64,000 nt of DNA, taken from assembly GCA_947497755.1 (NCBI GenBank), contig CANMHT010000001.1:248001-312000 (forward strand), written 5' to 3'. The position numbers and the translations under genes were made by a program. This document shows, in pieces, positions 9,504-18,712 of the stretch; positions within the stretch are counted from its first letter, which is position 1; the number at the start of each line of letters is the position of its first letter. A model generated the notes under the pieces. It was not told the origin of the DNA, ran no database searches, and saw only the letters and a list, made by a program, of their open reading frames with translations. Source of the stretch: an uncultured Polaribacter sp. (GTDB lineage Bacteria > Bacteroidota > Bacteroidia > Flavobacteriales > Flavobacteriaceae).

Positions 9504-10097
9504 ATGAAAAAACTTTCTTTAATAATACTTATTACTTTATTTATTGGTTGTTCAACTAGTTATAAACTAAATAATAGAATAGATAAAAGTCAAAAAGAAT
9601 CATTGGTAAATTCTCCTTTTAAAACCTCAAATGCACTGACACCGGAATTAAAGATGCAGAAAGAGTTTCGCAAATTGTATGAGAAAGAAATCAAAAGTTT
9701 GATTAAAAAAGACACAGTTATACTAATTGAAAATTATGATTTTATATGTTTCGGGTGTCCATCTGATAATGTTCAGTTATTTGTAAAAAGTAAACTAATA
9801 TCATTCAAAGAATATAATACAGGAAAGATTATCAATAAGAAAAACTTCTACAAAAGAAATTTTGAATATCTATCAAAAGATATGAGAGATTCTAAAGGTT
9901 ATAAGTATGTAGATTTAGATATATTATCTAAAGCAATAAAAAAAGGAAAAAACTGGAATATACAACCAGAAAAATATGGAACAGATGAGTGTTTTGATGG
10001 AGGTCATACATTTTATACAGTTTTCTATCCAAATGGAAAAATTGAATCAATGTATATGAGATGCTGGACAAAGAATTTGTTTGAAAGTGATGATTAA
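9504..10097 (+). CDS. Putative lipoprotein, unknown function
   Basis: 197 residues. The N-terminus is a lipoprotein signal peptide (MKKLSLIILITLFIGC, lipobox FIGC, Cys at 16). The mature part is Lys-rich, with a CFGCPSD segment near residue 85 and a C-terminal block with GTDECFDGGHTFYTVFYPNGK that looks like a small beta-strand domain. I do not recognise the family. It lies 162 bases after the GajB-like helicase, too far for obvious coupling, and 40 bases before the next gene. It may be a passenger of the accessory block rather than part of the defence system. Confidence 0.7.
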   Translation: MKKLSLIILITLFIGCSTSYKLNNRIDKSQKESLVNSPFKTSNALTPELKMQKEFRKLYEKEIKSLIKKDTVILIENYDFICFGCPSDNVQLFVKSKLISFKEYNTGKIINKKNFYKRNFEYLSKDMRDSKGYKYVDLDILSKAIKKGKNWNIQPEKYGTDECFDGGHTFYTVFYPNGKIESMYMRCWTKNLFESDD

Positions 10098-10137
10098 ACT
10101 ACTTATCTATAACAATGACCTTAATTTATGATAACGG

Positions 10138-10686
10138 ATGAAAAAGAAACAGCATATAAACTTTATCGAAAAACAATTTCAATCAATTGTTAAATCTAAT
10201 GATTTGATTGAGATTAGATTATTTCAAGTAAATGATAATTATTTTGGTTTCCCTAAACAAAAGCGTTGGATCATTGATGGAGGAATTGAATTAAAGTTTA
10301 AAAATACAACGTTTAGTTTAGCATGGAATCCGGATGAAGCTTCTTTTACCTTTGAAAATAAACGTTTTGAGGAAATATATAATAAAGACAACTTCACAGA
10401 ACTTAAAGCTGATTTTATTAAAAGTTTAAATCAAAAAAAGGTTACTAAAGCTAAATTAAAATGGTTAGAATACGATGTGATTTTAGATTATACAATGTCT
10501 ACCAAAAAAGAATCTAAATTGGTTGAATTAATAATGGAATTTGAATCAAATGAAAGAATTCAAATAGCAACTGTTTTTTATAAAATAGGAGAAAAGAATA
10601 GTATTGAAAATTATTCTTATGATATAAGTGAAGAATTGTTAATAGTATTGGATACGGAAATAGAAACCATTATTAATAATAACTAA
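10138..10686 (+). CDS. Hypothetical cytoplasmic protein, unknown function
   Basis: 182 residues without signal peptide or membrane helix. It is rich in Lys, Glu and aromatic residues, with alternating beta-like segments (WIIDGGIELKFKN, FSLAWNPDEASFTFEN) and a Glu-rich C-terminus. No catalytic motif is recognised. The ATG at 10138 is the only plausible start. It is the last gene of the block on this strand and converges on csaA. The lack of a known family together with its position next to a defence pair makes it a candidate accessory gene, nothing more. Confidence 0.65.
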   Translation: MKKKQHINFIEKQFQSIVKSNDLIEIRLFQVNDNYFGFPKQKRWIIDGGIELKFKNTTFSLAWNPDEASFTFENKRFEEIYNKDNFTELKADFIKSLNQKKVTKAKLKWLEYDVILDYTMSTKKESKLVELIMEFESNERIQIATVFYKIGEKNSIENYSYDISEELLIVLDTEIETIINNN

Positions 10687-10744
10687 CTAGAATTACAGCA
10701 AATTTTTATCGATTTCTTTTTATTTATAAAATACTCCAACAAAC

Positions 10745-11083
10745 TTAACGAACTTGTTCTCCGTTTTTAATAGGTGTTTTAGCTTGTAATAATACCACTT
10801 GTTTTTCTTCATTATAAATGCCCAATACTAAGCATTCACTCATAAAATTAGCAATCTGACGAGGTTTAAAATTTACAATAGCACTTACCTGACGATCTAC
10901 CAAATCTTCTTTAGTATACAAGTCTGTAATTTGCGCACTAGACTTTTTTATTCCTAGTTCTCCAAAGTCAATTTTTAATTGATAAGCAGGTTTTCTAGCT
11001 TTCGGAAAATCGTTTACTTCTATAATAGTTCCAATACGAATATCAACTTTTAAAAAGTCGTCAAAAGAAATTTCTGAAATCAT
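10745..11083 (-). CDS. csaA: CsaA-like tRNA-binding domain protein
   Basis: 112-residue single OB-fold protein of the CsaA / EMAPII tRNA-binding (PF01588) family. Typical blocks are visible: DFLKVDIRIGTI near the start, DFPKARKPAYQLKIDFG, SSAQIT, VNFKPRQIANFMSECLVLG. CsaA proteins act as export-related chaperones and can bind tRNA. The start ATG at 11083 overlaps the stop of the upstream Mpo1-like gene as ATGA, which decides the start over a longer in-frame option at 11110 and shows co-transcription. Confidence 0.92.
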   Translation of the reverse strand: MISEISFDDFLKVDIRIGTIIEVNDFPKARKPAYQLKIDFGELGIKKSSAQITDLYTKEDLVDRQVSAIVNFKPRQIANFMSECLVLGIYNEEKQVVLLQAKTPIKNGEQVR

Positions 11084-11541
11084 TGTTTTGATAATTTTTT
11101 TAATACCCAAAGTGGGCCAATCAATAAAAATTGTAGATCTTTAATAAACGATGGTTTTTTACCTTCTACTTTATGTCCGTAAAATTGCCCAATCCATGCA
11201 ATTACAAAAATAGCTAGAGAAATTAAGGCCAGATTTCCAAATCCGCTAAGCCAATAATTACCAATAATGCATAGGATTGTAAAGAATAGCATGTTTAAAA
11301 AATGCCAAAAACCTAAGCGTAGATAAAAAATAAAAATAAAAACAGCAACGATGGCTGCCCAATTTTCTATTAATGGATTGTAGAGTCCAAAAGTACTTTT
11401 TAAGAAAGTATTTGGAATGCTAAATAACAAACCAATTACGCTAAAAAAGATGGCAGGTACACAAATATAATGGATAGTTTTGTTGGTTTCATTTTGATGA
11501 CTAACTGCATATTCATCAAACCATTGCTGAGCCGTTTTCAT
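11080..11541 (-). CDS. Mpo1-like (DUF962) membrane protein
   Basis: 153 residues matching the Mpo1/DUF962 family: N-terminal QQWFDEYAVSHQNETNKTIHYICVP carries the conserved His residues, then four or five hydrophobic helices, then GQFYGHKVEGKKPSF, the second conserved His block. The yeast homologue is an Fe(II)-dependent dioxygenase in 2-hydroxy fatty acid breakdown; bacterial members are mostly uncharacterised. Its TGA overlaps the csaA ATG. Placement in the cytoplasmic membrane follows from the helices; enzymatic activity is inferred from the family only. Confidence 0.85.
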   Translation of the reverse strand: MKTAQQWFDEYAVSHQNETNKTIHYICVPAIFFSVIGLLFSIPNTFLKSTFGLYNPLIENWAAIVAVFIFIFYLRLGFWHFLNMLFFTILCIIGNYWLSGFGNLALISLAIFVIAWIGQFYGHKVEGKKPSFIKDLQFLLIGPLWVLKKLSKQ

Positions 11542-11577
11542 AAATAGAATTTTAGAATTCTAAAGATAAAAAAATGC

Positions 11578-12111
11578 CTATAAAATCCAATTATTACGAA
11601 TTAATAAGTTCTGAATATGTGCAAAATGATGTTTGCAATGCCAAGCATAAATTCCAATATTTTCCTTTAAAGAAACGGTTGCACCACTTTCTGGATGTAC
11701 AAAACTTTTATTCAAATCTTCTTCAGACAAACCTTTTAGCAAATACACCCATTTTGCATGCAAAGCTTTGATAAATTGTAAAGACAATTCTATTGGTGCT
11801 TCTTCAGTATCAAACAATAATGCCCATCGATCTTCAAAATAGGCTTTAATCGTTGGCGTTTCTTCTGTCAATGTCCATTTAAAACGAATATAACTATTAA
11901 CATGGCTATCTCCACAATGATGTATGGTTTGCCTAACTGTCCAACCACCATCTCTATAAGGAGTATCTAGTTGTTCTTGTGTTAAGTTTTTTACTAAAAA
12001 TTCTAATTTAGAAGGAAAGCTTTCGATGTCTTCTATCCATTTAGAAAGCTCTTTTGAAGTGATATTATCCGGAATATCAACTTGCCCAATTGGGTACTTT
12101 AAGTGCTCCAT
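11578..12111 (-). CDS. YfiT/DinB-superfamily putative metal-dependent hydrolase or thiol transferase
   Basis: 177 residues of the DinB/YfiT four-helix-bundle superfamily. The three-His metal site is seen as TIHHCGDSH (about residues 62-70) and WHCKHHFAHI (about 157-166). The opening MEHLKYPIGQ matches YfiT/BstA proteins closely. In bacillithiol-producing bacteria, including some Bacteroidota, such proteins transfer thiols to toxic electrophiles, so that is a reasonable role; 'metal-dependent hydrolase' is the conservative label. The start ATG overlaps the stop of the upstream TPR lipoprotein gene by one base (TAATG), so the two form an operon. Confidence 0.87.
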   Translation of the reverse strand: MEHLKYPIGQVDIPDNITSKELSKWIEDIESFPSKLEFLVKNLTQEQLDTPYRDGGWTVRQTIHHCGDSHVNSYIRFKWTLTEETPTIKAYFEDRWALLFDTEEAPIELSLQFIKALHAKWVYLLKGLSEEDLNKSFVHPESGATVSLKENIGIYAWHCKHHFAHIQNLLIRNNWIL

Positions 12112-12791
12112 TATTTTTCAGTAATCTTTTTCAACATTCTATTTGAACTTCTATTTTCTGGGTTGATAGATAAAGCTTTTTTATAGTATAAAATAGCATT
12201 TGCAGTATCTTTATTTTGTAAATAACCATCGGCTAAACTATCATAAGTATTAGAACTTTTAGGATACATTATGGTATTGATCTTAAAGATTTCTATGGCT
12301 TCATCAAATTTTCCTGCTCTAATCATTTTATAGCCTAATCGGTTAAAATTTCTTTCTCTTATCGTTTTATCTAAAGAGTCTTTTTGCTGAATAAGTTGGT
12401 AACCAGCTAATGCTTTATCGTATTCTTTGTTTAGTAAATATTCTCTAGGTGTTTTTTCTCCTTTTGCCATTTTATCAAATTGATAAGTTCTACCATCATG
12501 TTCTCTTTTTGGAGCTAATACAATATGTACTTTTGGTTGTGTTCTAAAAATAAATTTCTCATTCATTTCTTGAATGTAAAAAGTACTATCGTTTACTTTT
12601 AAAGGTTCAATATTTTCCTTTCCTCTCCATCTAATATTCATTTCTCCCTCTTCATTAAAACGAATCCCGATAGATTCATCTGAGTTAAATAAGTAGTTTC
12701 CTTGTACTGTATTAATAAATTCTTCACTGTTTTTCGAATTTCCACAAGAAATCAAAACAACAGCAAACAGGATTAGAAGAATACGTTTCAT
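12111..12791 (-). CDS. TPR-containing lipoprotein
   Basis: 226 residues. The signal peptide MKRILLILFAVVLISC ends in a lipobox with Cys at 16. The N-terminal half is beta-rich (GNYLFNSDESIGIRFNEEGEMNIRW). The C-terminal half carries tetratricopeptide repeats (YDKALAGYQLIQQKD, KFDEAIEIFKINTIMYPKSSNTYDSLADGY, DTANAILYYKKALSINPENRSS). Such C-terminal TPRs are common on bacteroidete envelope proteins and hydrolases and usually bind partner proteins. It is coupled with the YfiT-like gene. No enzymatic residue is visible; function unknown. Confidence 0.85.
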   Translation of the reverse strand: MKRILLILFAVVLISCGNSKNSEEFINTVQGNYLFNSDESIGIRFNEEGEMNIRWRGKENIEPLKVNDSTFYIQEMNEKFIFRTQPKVHIVLAPKREHDGRTYQFDKMAKGEKTPREYLLNKEYDKALAGYQLIQQKDSLDKTIRERNFNRLGYKMIRAGKFDEAIEIFKINTIMYPKSSNTYDSLADGYLQNKDTANAILYYKKALSINPENRSSNRMLKKITEK

Positions 12792-12925
12792 AAGTGTAAA
12801 TTTTTGTTTTTGGGTCTAACTATTTAGTTAGACAACCAAAATGTTTGATTCGTTACAAAAAAATAAAGATAAATTATTTTAGTAGGGTATTTGCTTTACT
12901 AATTGTTATATTTAAAAGAAAACCA

Positions 12926-14242
12926 ATGAATATGAATTTGAAAAATCAACTTATAATTACGGGATTTATTGCACTATTAATTAGCTGTAGCTCATCAAAT
13001 GTAGATACTACTGAAATTCCAGATGATACTACAAATACTAGCAAGCCTAATATACTTTTGGTAATTGCAGATGATATGGGATTGGATGCAACACCTGGTT
13101 ATACTGAAGGAGCTATCAAACCTAATATGCCAGTTTTACAAAGTTTAATGAATACAGGAGTTCGTTTTCAAAATTTATGGTCTTATGCTGTTTGTACACC
13201 AACAAGAGCGTCTATTTTTACAGGAAAATATGCTGTAAAAACTGGTATGTTAGAAGTCGGAGATGAGATAAACACAACAGAAACGTCTCTTCAAAAATTT
13301 TTAAATACAAACACAAACAATGCGTATGCAACAGCAATTATAGGGAAGTGGCATCTGTCAAGTACGGCATCAGATCCTATAACAATGGGTGTTGATTATT
13401 ATGCCGGATTACTAAATGGCGGAGTTCAAAGTTATACCAATTGGAATTTTACAGAGAATGGTCAAACGTCAATTTCTACTGAATATACTACTACAAAATT
13501 TACCGATTTGGCAATTAATTGGGTAGAAAAACAAAATAAACCATGGTTTTTATGGTTGGCTTATAATGCTCCACACATTCCATTTCATTTAGCACCAACA
13601 AATTTGCATTCTCAAGGAAATCTACCGACAGATGATGCAAGTATCAATGCAAATCCAATGCCTTATTATTTGTCTGCTATGGAAGCAATGGATACAGAAT
13701 TAGGAAGATTTTTAAGTAGTTTATCTACCGAAGAAAGAGCCAATACTTTGATTATATTTATTGGAGATAATGGTACTCCAAATCAAGTAGCACAATTCCC
13801 GTATAGCAGAAGAAAAGCTAAAAACTCTTTATATCAAGGAGGTGTTAATGTGCCTATGGTTATTGCAGGAAAAGGAGTAACTCGATTTAACGAAACAGAA
13901 AATGCTTTAGCCCATACTGCAGATTTGTTTGCAACTATTGTATCTGCAGCAGGTATTGCTACATCAAGTTATGAAAATAGTAGTAGCTTTTATTCTTTAT
14001 TTAATTCGAGCAACGGGGGTAATAGAAATTATGTATTTACAGAAATTTCTAATAATGGCATTGGATATGCAATAAGAAATAATTCTTATAAATTGATAAA
14101 ATTTGATAATGGAACAGAAGAGTTTTATCATTTAGAAAGTGACCCTTATGAAAATTCAAATTTGATTGGAACAACTTTGTCTTCTGAAGCAGCAAATGCA
14201 AAAGCAGATTTGGAAGCTGAAGCAGCAAAAATTAAGAATTAA
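12926..14242 (+). CDS. Sulfatase (formylglycine-dependent), lipoprotein
   Basis: 438-residue type I sulfatase. The lipoprotein signal ends at LLISC; the mature enzyme opens with KPNILLVIADDMG, whose Asp residues bind Ca2+. The sulfatase signature is CTPTRASIFTGKY with Cys90, to be oxidised to formylglycine by an anaerobic maturase or FGE not in this window. Further active-site blocks are IGKWHL, APHIPFH and IFIGDNG. The ATG at 12926 is chosen because it opens the signal peptide; an upstream TTG would add a basic tail. Marine flavobacteria use such enzymes on sulfated algal polysaccharides. No polysaccharide utilisation locus surrounds it, so the substrate is open. Confidence 0.92.
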   Translation: MNMNLKNQLIITGFIALLISCSSSNVDTTEIPDDTTNTSKPNILLVIADDMGLDATPGYTEGAIKPNMPVLQSLMNTGVRFQNLWSYAVCTPTRASIFTGKYAVKTGMLEVGDEINTTETSLQKFLNTNTNNAYATAIIGKWHLSSTASDPITMGVDYYAGLLNGGVQSYTNWNFTENGQTSISTEYTTTKFTDLAINWVEKQNKPWFLWLAYNAPHIPFHLAPTNLHSQGNLPTDDASINANPMPYYLSAMEAMDTELGRFLSSLSTEERANTLIIFIGDNGTPNQVAQFPYSRRKAKNSLYQGGVNVPMVIAGKGVTRFNETENALAHTADLFATIVSAAGIATSSYENSSSFYSLFNSSNGGNRNYVFTEISNNGIGYAIRNNSYKLIKFDNGTEEFYHLESDPYENSNLIGTTLSSEAANAKADLEAEAAKIKN

Positions 14243-14446
14243 TATTTTATTTTTAGAAATTAGGTGTTTCTACTTGGGTATAAATACTGCTTATTTTTTA
14301 GCTTCAATTAGTAGTTGTTTTTTTAAAGTGTAAAATCTGTATAATCTTTTAGTTTTTAGTGAATTAGGTTCGATATTATTTGCTTTTTTGATAAGTTATT
14401 CTTAACTATACATAACGTAAAAAAAACAAAAAAAATATCCTAAGCT

Positions 14447-16312
14447 ATGGCTATACGAATTAATAGGCTCGATTTTAATTTATTGCCCAATCCTAAAAGA
14501 GTAATAGTGCGTTTTTTTATGCCAGGAGGTGAGCAAAGAGCAAAGAAAATTATTACTCGAATTCGAAATTTAAGTGATGTAGAAGTTTCTGAAGTATTGA
14601 ATAATACGCTAAGAGATTTTAGTATGCGTCATAGAAACATTTCTAAAGTTTTTCTCAATCATTATCAAAGAGTAGCTCATTTACTAAAAGACTTAGATAT
14701 TCAAGAATCTGAATTATCTAGAGAAGAGAAATTACTTATGGGAGCTTATTTTACCCATGAGTACTCTATTGAATCTGCTGCTTTTTTTAATCCTTCCATT
14801 GTAGATGACCCGGATCAATCTCATATAGAAGAAGGAAAGAAAAGAGTTATTGTTAGTTTTAGAGCAACAGGAGAAGGACATGTATCTTCTATTGTATTTA
14901 GAGGCGGAACTATTGATAAGAATAATAATATAGAACTCAATTCTGTAAGTAACTTAGTAGATATTGCAGAAACAATACAAATACATCGTTATGTAAAAGA
15001 AGACTTTATTCATAAGTTAACCGATATGAATTTTCATGATGAAGAAGTATTTGAAGGAGTTTTGTATGGATTAAATAATGAGTTCACTTTCCAGGAACTA
15101 GTACACAACCTTCGTGAGTTTGAACATAAAAATATTATTTCTGTAGAAAGAGATAAAATGTTGCAAGCCATACGATTAATTGCCAATGCACAGTATCAAA
15201 TATGTTTTTCTTTAGATACAACTATTAGCGAACGTGTAATTTTTCCAGTAACAGCTGCAGAAAGTAATGGAATTGAAGATGCTAGATTTGTAAAATTTGT
15301 TGATGAAGATGGGACACAGAAATATTATGCAACCTATACTGCATATAATGGATCTGTAATTATGCCACAACTAATTGAGACCAGCGATTTTTATACCTTC
15401 AAGGTAATGACTATGTACGGAAAGAATGCTCAAAATAAAGGAATGGCACTTTTTCCAAGAAAAGTAAACGGTAAATATGCGATGCTATCTAGGCATGATG
15501 GAGAAAACAATTACATTATGTTTAGCGATGAAATTAATAATTGGAATGAAGAAGTAACCTTAATTCAAGAACCAGAAATGCCTTGGGAGTTTGTACAACT
15601 CGGTAATTCAGGTTCTCCAATTGAAACACCACAAGGTTGGTTGGTGTTAACTCACGGAGTTGGTGCAGTAAGAAAATATGTTCTTGGAGCAATTTTATTA
15701 GACTTAAATGATCCAAGAAAAGTACTTGCAAAATTAACACAGCCATTATTAATGGCTAATGAAAAAGAGCGTGAAGGTTATGTGCCAAATGTGGTGTATT
15801 CTTGTGGAGCTATTTTACACAATGATAATGTAATAATTCCGTATGCAATGAGCGATTCTAGTAGTGGTTTTGCTTATGTTTCATTACAAGAAATGTTTGA
15901 TAATTTTGAATATATCGATGAGGCTACCAAACAAATGAGTAATGGTGCACTGGCAAAGAAAAGAATTTTACTGGTAGAAGATGATAATGTAAGTGCTTCG
16001 TTACTAATTAAGGTTTTAAATGATGATGGTTATTTTGTAGAGCATGTATCTGACGGATTGGAAGCTTTGATGTCTTTTGAAAAGAAAAAATATGATTTAA
16101 TTCTATCTGATATTGAAATGCCAAATTTAAATGGATATCAATTATTAGAGTTTGTAAAAAGCAAAGGAATTGAAATTCCAGTTGTATTTATTAGTGGTTA
16201 TGATACAGATGCTGATGAAGTTAAAGGATTGTCATTAGGAGCAGCTGAATATCTAAAGAAACCAATACAGAAAGATTTGGTACAACTGCGTTTGAAAAAG
16301 ATCTTTCAATAA
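14447..16312 (+). CDS. GH130-family glycoside phosphorylase/hydrolase fused to a CheY-like receiver domain
   Basis: 621 residues with two unrelated parts. Residues ~1-490 are a GH130 five-bladed propeller: GIEDARFVKFVDEDG holds the characteristic E-D-x-R region with the likely catalytic Asp, and PIETPQGWLVLTHGVG is another conserved block. GH130 enzymes phosphorolyse or hydrolyse beta-mannosides. Residues ~503-621 are a complete receiver: acidic VEDD, phospho-acceptor Asp555 in LILSDIEMP, Thr/Ser-position SGYD and Lys in EYLKKPI. There is no DNA-binding domain. The neighbour converging from the other strand is a GT4 glycosyltransferase, so the pair probably handles one mannose-containing glycan. 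The receiver suggests phosphorelay control of the enzyme, an inference. Confidence 0.9.
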   Translation: MAIRINRLDFNLLPNPKRVIVRFFMPGGEQRAKKIITRIRNLSDVEVSEVLNNTLRDFSMRHRNISKVFLNHYQRVAHLLKDLDIQESELSREEKLLMGAYFTHEYSIESAAFFNPSIVDDPDQSHIEEGKKRVIVSFRATGEGHVSSIVFRGGTIDKNNNIELNSVSNLVDIAETIQIHRYVKEDFIHKLTDMNFHDEEVFEGVLYGLNNEFTFQELVHNLREFEHKNIISVERDKMLQAIRLIANAQYQICFSLDTTISERVIFPVTAAESNGIEDARFVKFVDEDGTQKYYATYTAYNGSVIMPQLIETSDFYTFKVMTMYGKNAQNKGMALFPRKVNGKYAMLSRHDGENNYIMFSDEINNWNEEVTLIQEPEMPWEFVQLGNSGSPIETPQGWLVLTHGVGAVRKYVLGAILLDLNDPRKVLAKLTQPLLMANEKEREGYVPNVVYSCGAILHNDNVIIPYAMSDSSSGFAYVSLQEMFDNFEYIDEATKQMSNGALAKKRILLVEDDNVSASLLIKVLNDDGYFVEHVSDGLEALMSFEKKKYDLILSDIEMPNLNGYQLLEFVKSKGIEIPVVFISGYDTDADEVKGLSLGAAEYLKKPIQKDLVQLRLKKIFQ

Positions 16313-16332
16313 TTCAAAATGAATAAAAAGAT

Positions 16333-16414
16333 AAATTGTATTAAGAATTAAAATTAAATTTCGGTGGGGGATGATGTTGAAAAATAATTTATAATCTAAT
16401 TCTTAATACAATTT
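16333..16414. repeat. 18-bp perfect inverted repeat with 46-base spacer between convergent genes
   Basis: The arm at 16333-16350 is exactly complementary to the arm at 16397-16414, and the spacer holds a G-rich tract (TCGGTGGGGG). It sits between the stops of the GH130-receiver and GT4 genes, with a T-run after the right arm and an A-run side on the left. It probably acts as a bidirectional terminator, but the long spacer is unusual for that. Confidence 0.7.
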
Positions 16415-16450
16415 TTTATAGAAACTTATCTAAGAGTTTAACATTTATTT

Positions 16451-18712
16451 TTAACCTGCATAAGTTAACACAGGTCTTTCAAGAGGGAGCGCATTAACTT
16501 TGGCATTGTTTTTAGGATTTGTACTCCAAACTGTTACGTAAGAAAGTAAATAAGAGATCGTACTTTCTGCACCTTGATTTCTATTTACACTTTTTAATTC
16601 TAAACCATCACAACATCCTTTAGATTCTTCATCAAATAAAGGAATAAATAAATCATTATTCCCTAAAAACCAACTAAATGCAAGATTCATACTGTCTAAG
16701 TATTTCTGGTCTTTTGTAATGGTGTATGCTTTTTTATACATCATTACCATAGCCATTGCATTTATAGGTTGTTGACCAACTGCCGGCATAGACTTTCCTT
16801 TGTAATACCAAGTATTTCCTGTAATAGAAATTTTTCCTTTTCTTTGAGTTTGTTGGCTTAAAAAAGCAGTGGTTTTTGTAGCGATATTAAATACTTCTAA
16901 ACTTCTAGAAAAACCATACACATGCCATAAAGCTAATGGAATGATTGCATTGTCATAAGATAATAGCGGTTCAAACCAATCCCAGTCTTCATTACTTTCT
17001 TTTTTGTATTCATCAATAAGTTTATTTGTCAGTGTATTCATCATATGAATTACAGACTCGTTATCTGGGAATCTTTTTAGAAAATGGCAAATTCCAATAG
17101 TAATATTCGCTATTGCTCTAATAGACTTTATGTTGTCAAAATGTTGGAATGCTTTAAAGAAAATATCTTTAGCAAACTGAAAATGACTGTCGTTAGGAGC
17201 TAGCCGAATAAGGTATCCCATTGCCCAGATGGTTCTTCCAAAAGAATCTTCAGAACCAACTTCATCTAAAAAATGTTTATCATAACTAATATCATTATGA
17301 AAATAACCATCATTCTTTTGCATTAGTTTAATATATCTTAGATAGGTATCTACCAGAGTTATTGCTTCTTTATCTAGCCCAGTTTCATAGGCTGATAGTA
17401 CTAACAATAATGCTCTTGAATTATCATCTAAACAATAACCTTCTTTATAATCAGGAACAGAATAATTTGCATGTTCTAAAATACCAAAGTCATCCGTTAA
17501 TCTTCTTAAATGCTTTAAACTAAACGGGGGTAAAGTTGCTGGATTATTAATTTTCCTCTTATTACGAGCAATAAGATTCATTTTAATGACTTTGTTTAAA
17601 GTACTATTGTATAGTTGTCCAATTTTTTTCCAATACATGTTTTTTCCATAGCTAAAAGCATTCTTTTTTATTGCTTTTATTTCTTCTGGATTGTCTAGTA
17701 AATTTGTAACAATATTTGCTAGCTCTTCACTTTCTCCAAAATCAAATGTTTTTCCTCTGCCATTTGCTAATAATTCTTTAGCATGCCAAAATGGAGTAGA
17801 AACAATACAAGCTCCAGCTCCAACAGCATATGAAATAGTTCCGCTTGTTATTTGGGCTTCATTTAAGTAAGGAGTAATATAAATATCAGATTCACTTAAT
17901 ACTGTTTTTAGTTCTTCTTCATCTAAGAAATCATCTTCAAAAAACAGATGATTTGCTACCTTATTATTTTCTGCTAATGTTTTTAAATAGTTGCGGTATT
18001 CTTCTCCAGAATGCTTTATTACATTAGGATGTGTTTTTCCGTATACAACATATACCGCATTTGGGTGTTTTTTTACAATGCTAGGAAGTGCATTTATAAC
18101 AGTTTCAATTCCTTTACTTCTTCCTAAGAAACCAAAAGTGCTTAATATTTTTTTGCCTTGATATTTTTGATTGATACTGCTTTTCTTTACAAGAGAAAAA
18201 TCAGGGACACCATGTTGTATTAAAGAGATTCTGTATTTTGGAACCTTGTATATTTTCACTAAGAATTCTACAGCCAAATTACTCATCACAACCATTTTTT
18301 CAGAAAGCTCTGCCATTTTTTTTATGATGTGCTTTTCGTGATAGTTTGGAGTTTGTAGAATGGTATGCAAAGTAGTAACAATTGGTGCGTTTATCTGTGT
18401 AAGTAGATCTAAAAGAAACAATCCACTTTCTCCACCAAAAATTCCAAACTCATGCTGAACAATACAAAGATCAGGTTTACATTGATTAATAAAATCAGCA
18501 GCTTTACTATAATCTTTATGTTCGTGTTGCCTAATTGTATGCTTAACAATAGGAGGATATTCATGTTGTTGAATGTCATTTTCCATAGCAACAACAAAAA
18601 CCTCTGTATTAGAGTCTGTATTACTTTCTAAAATAGCATTTATTAAGTTGGTAGTAAAGGTTGCTATTCCACATTGACGAGGCAAATAATTGCCAATTAC
18701 AGCAATTTTCAT
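16451..18712 (-). CDS. GT4-family glycosyltransferase with C-terminal alpha-helical (toroid-like) domain
   Basis: 753 residues. Residues 1-~375 are a GT-B glycosyltransferase family 4 enzyme: MKIAVIGNYLPRQCGIATFT at the N-terminus, TFGFLGRSKGIETVI, then SDIYITPYLNEAQITSGTISYAVGAGACIVSTPF with the nucleotide-sugar binding Glu region. Residues ~395-753 form a second helical domain with DDNSRALLLVL, EDSFGRTIWAMGYL, a pattern of an alpha/alpha toroid as in some glycosidases. It converges on the GH130-receiver gene. GT4 proteins of this form next to GH130 genes are known in Bacteroidota and suggest synthesis and turnover of a mannose glycan; donor and acceptor are not evident. Confidence 0.88.
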   Translation of the reverse strand: MKIAVIGNYLPRQCGIATFTTNLINAILESNTDSNTEVFVVAMENDIQQHEYPPIVKHTIRQHEHKDYSKAADFINQCKPDLCIVQHEFGIFGGESGLFLLDLLTQINAPIVTTLHTILQTPNYHEKHIIKKMAELSEKMVVMSNLAVEFLVKIYKVPKYRISLIQHGVPDFSLVKKSSINQKYQGKKILSTFGFLGRSKGIETVINALPSIVKKHPNAVYVVYGKTHPNVIKHSGEEYRNYLKTLAENNKVANHLFFEDDFLDEEELKTVLSESDIYITPYLNEAQITSGTISYAVGAGACIVSTPFWHAKELLANGRGKTFDFGESEELANIVTNLLDNPEEIKAIKKNAFSYGKNMYWKKIGQLYNSTLNKVIKMNLIARNKRKINNPATLPPFSLKHLRRLTDDFGILEHANYSVPDYKEGYCLDDNSRALLLVLSAYETGLDKEAITLVDTYLRYIKLMQKNDGYFHNDISYDKHFLDEVGSEDSFGRTIWAMGYLIRLAPNDSHFQFAKDIFFKAFQHFDNIKSIRAIANITIGICHFLKRFPDNESVIHMMNTLTNKLIDEYKKESNEDWDWFEPLLSYDNAIIPLALWHVYGFSRSLEVFNIATKTTAFLSQQTQRKGKISITGNTWYYKGKSMPAVGQQPINAMAMVMMYKKAYTITKDQKYLDSMNLAFSWFLGNNDLFIPLFDEESKGCCDGLELKSVNRNQGAESTISYLLSYVTVWSTNPKNNAKVNALPLERPVLTYAG

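Noticed and set aside
11574..11771. Plus-strand 65-codon frame
   Set aside because: Lies wholly opposite the YfiT-like gene, which has clear conserved His motifs.
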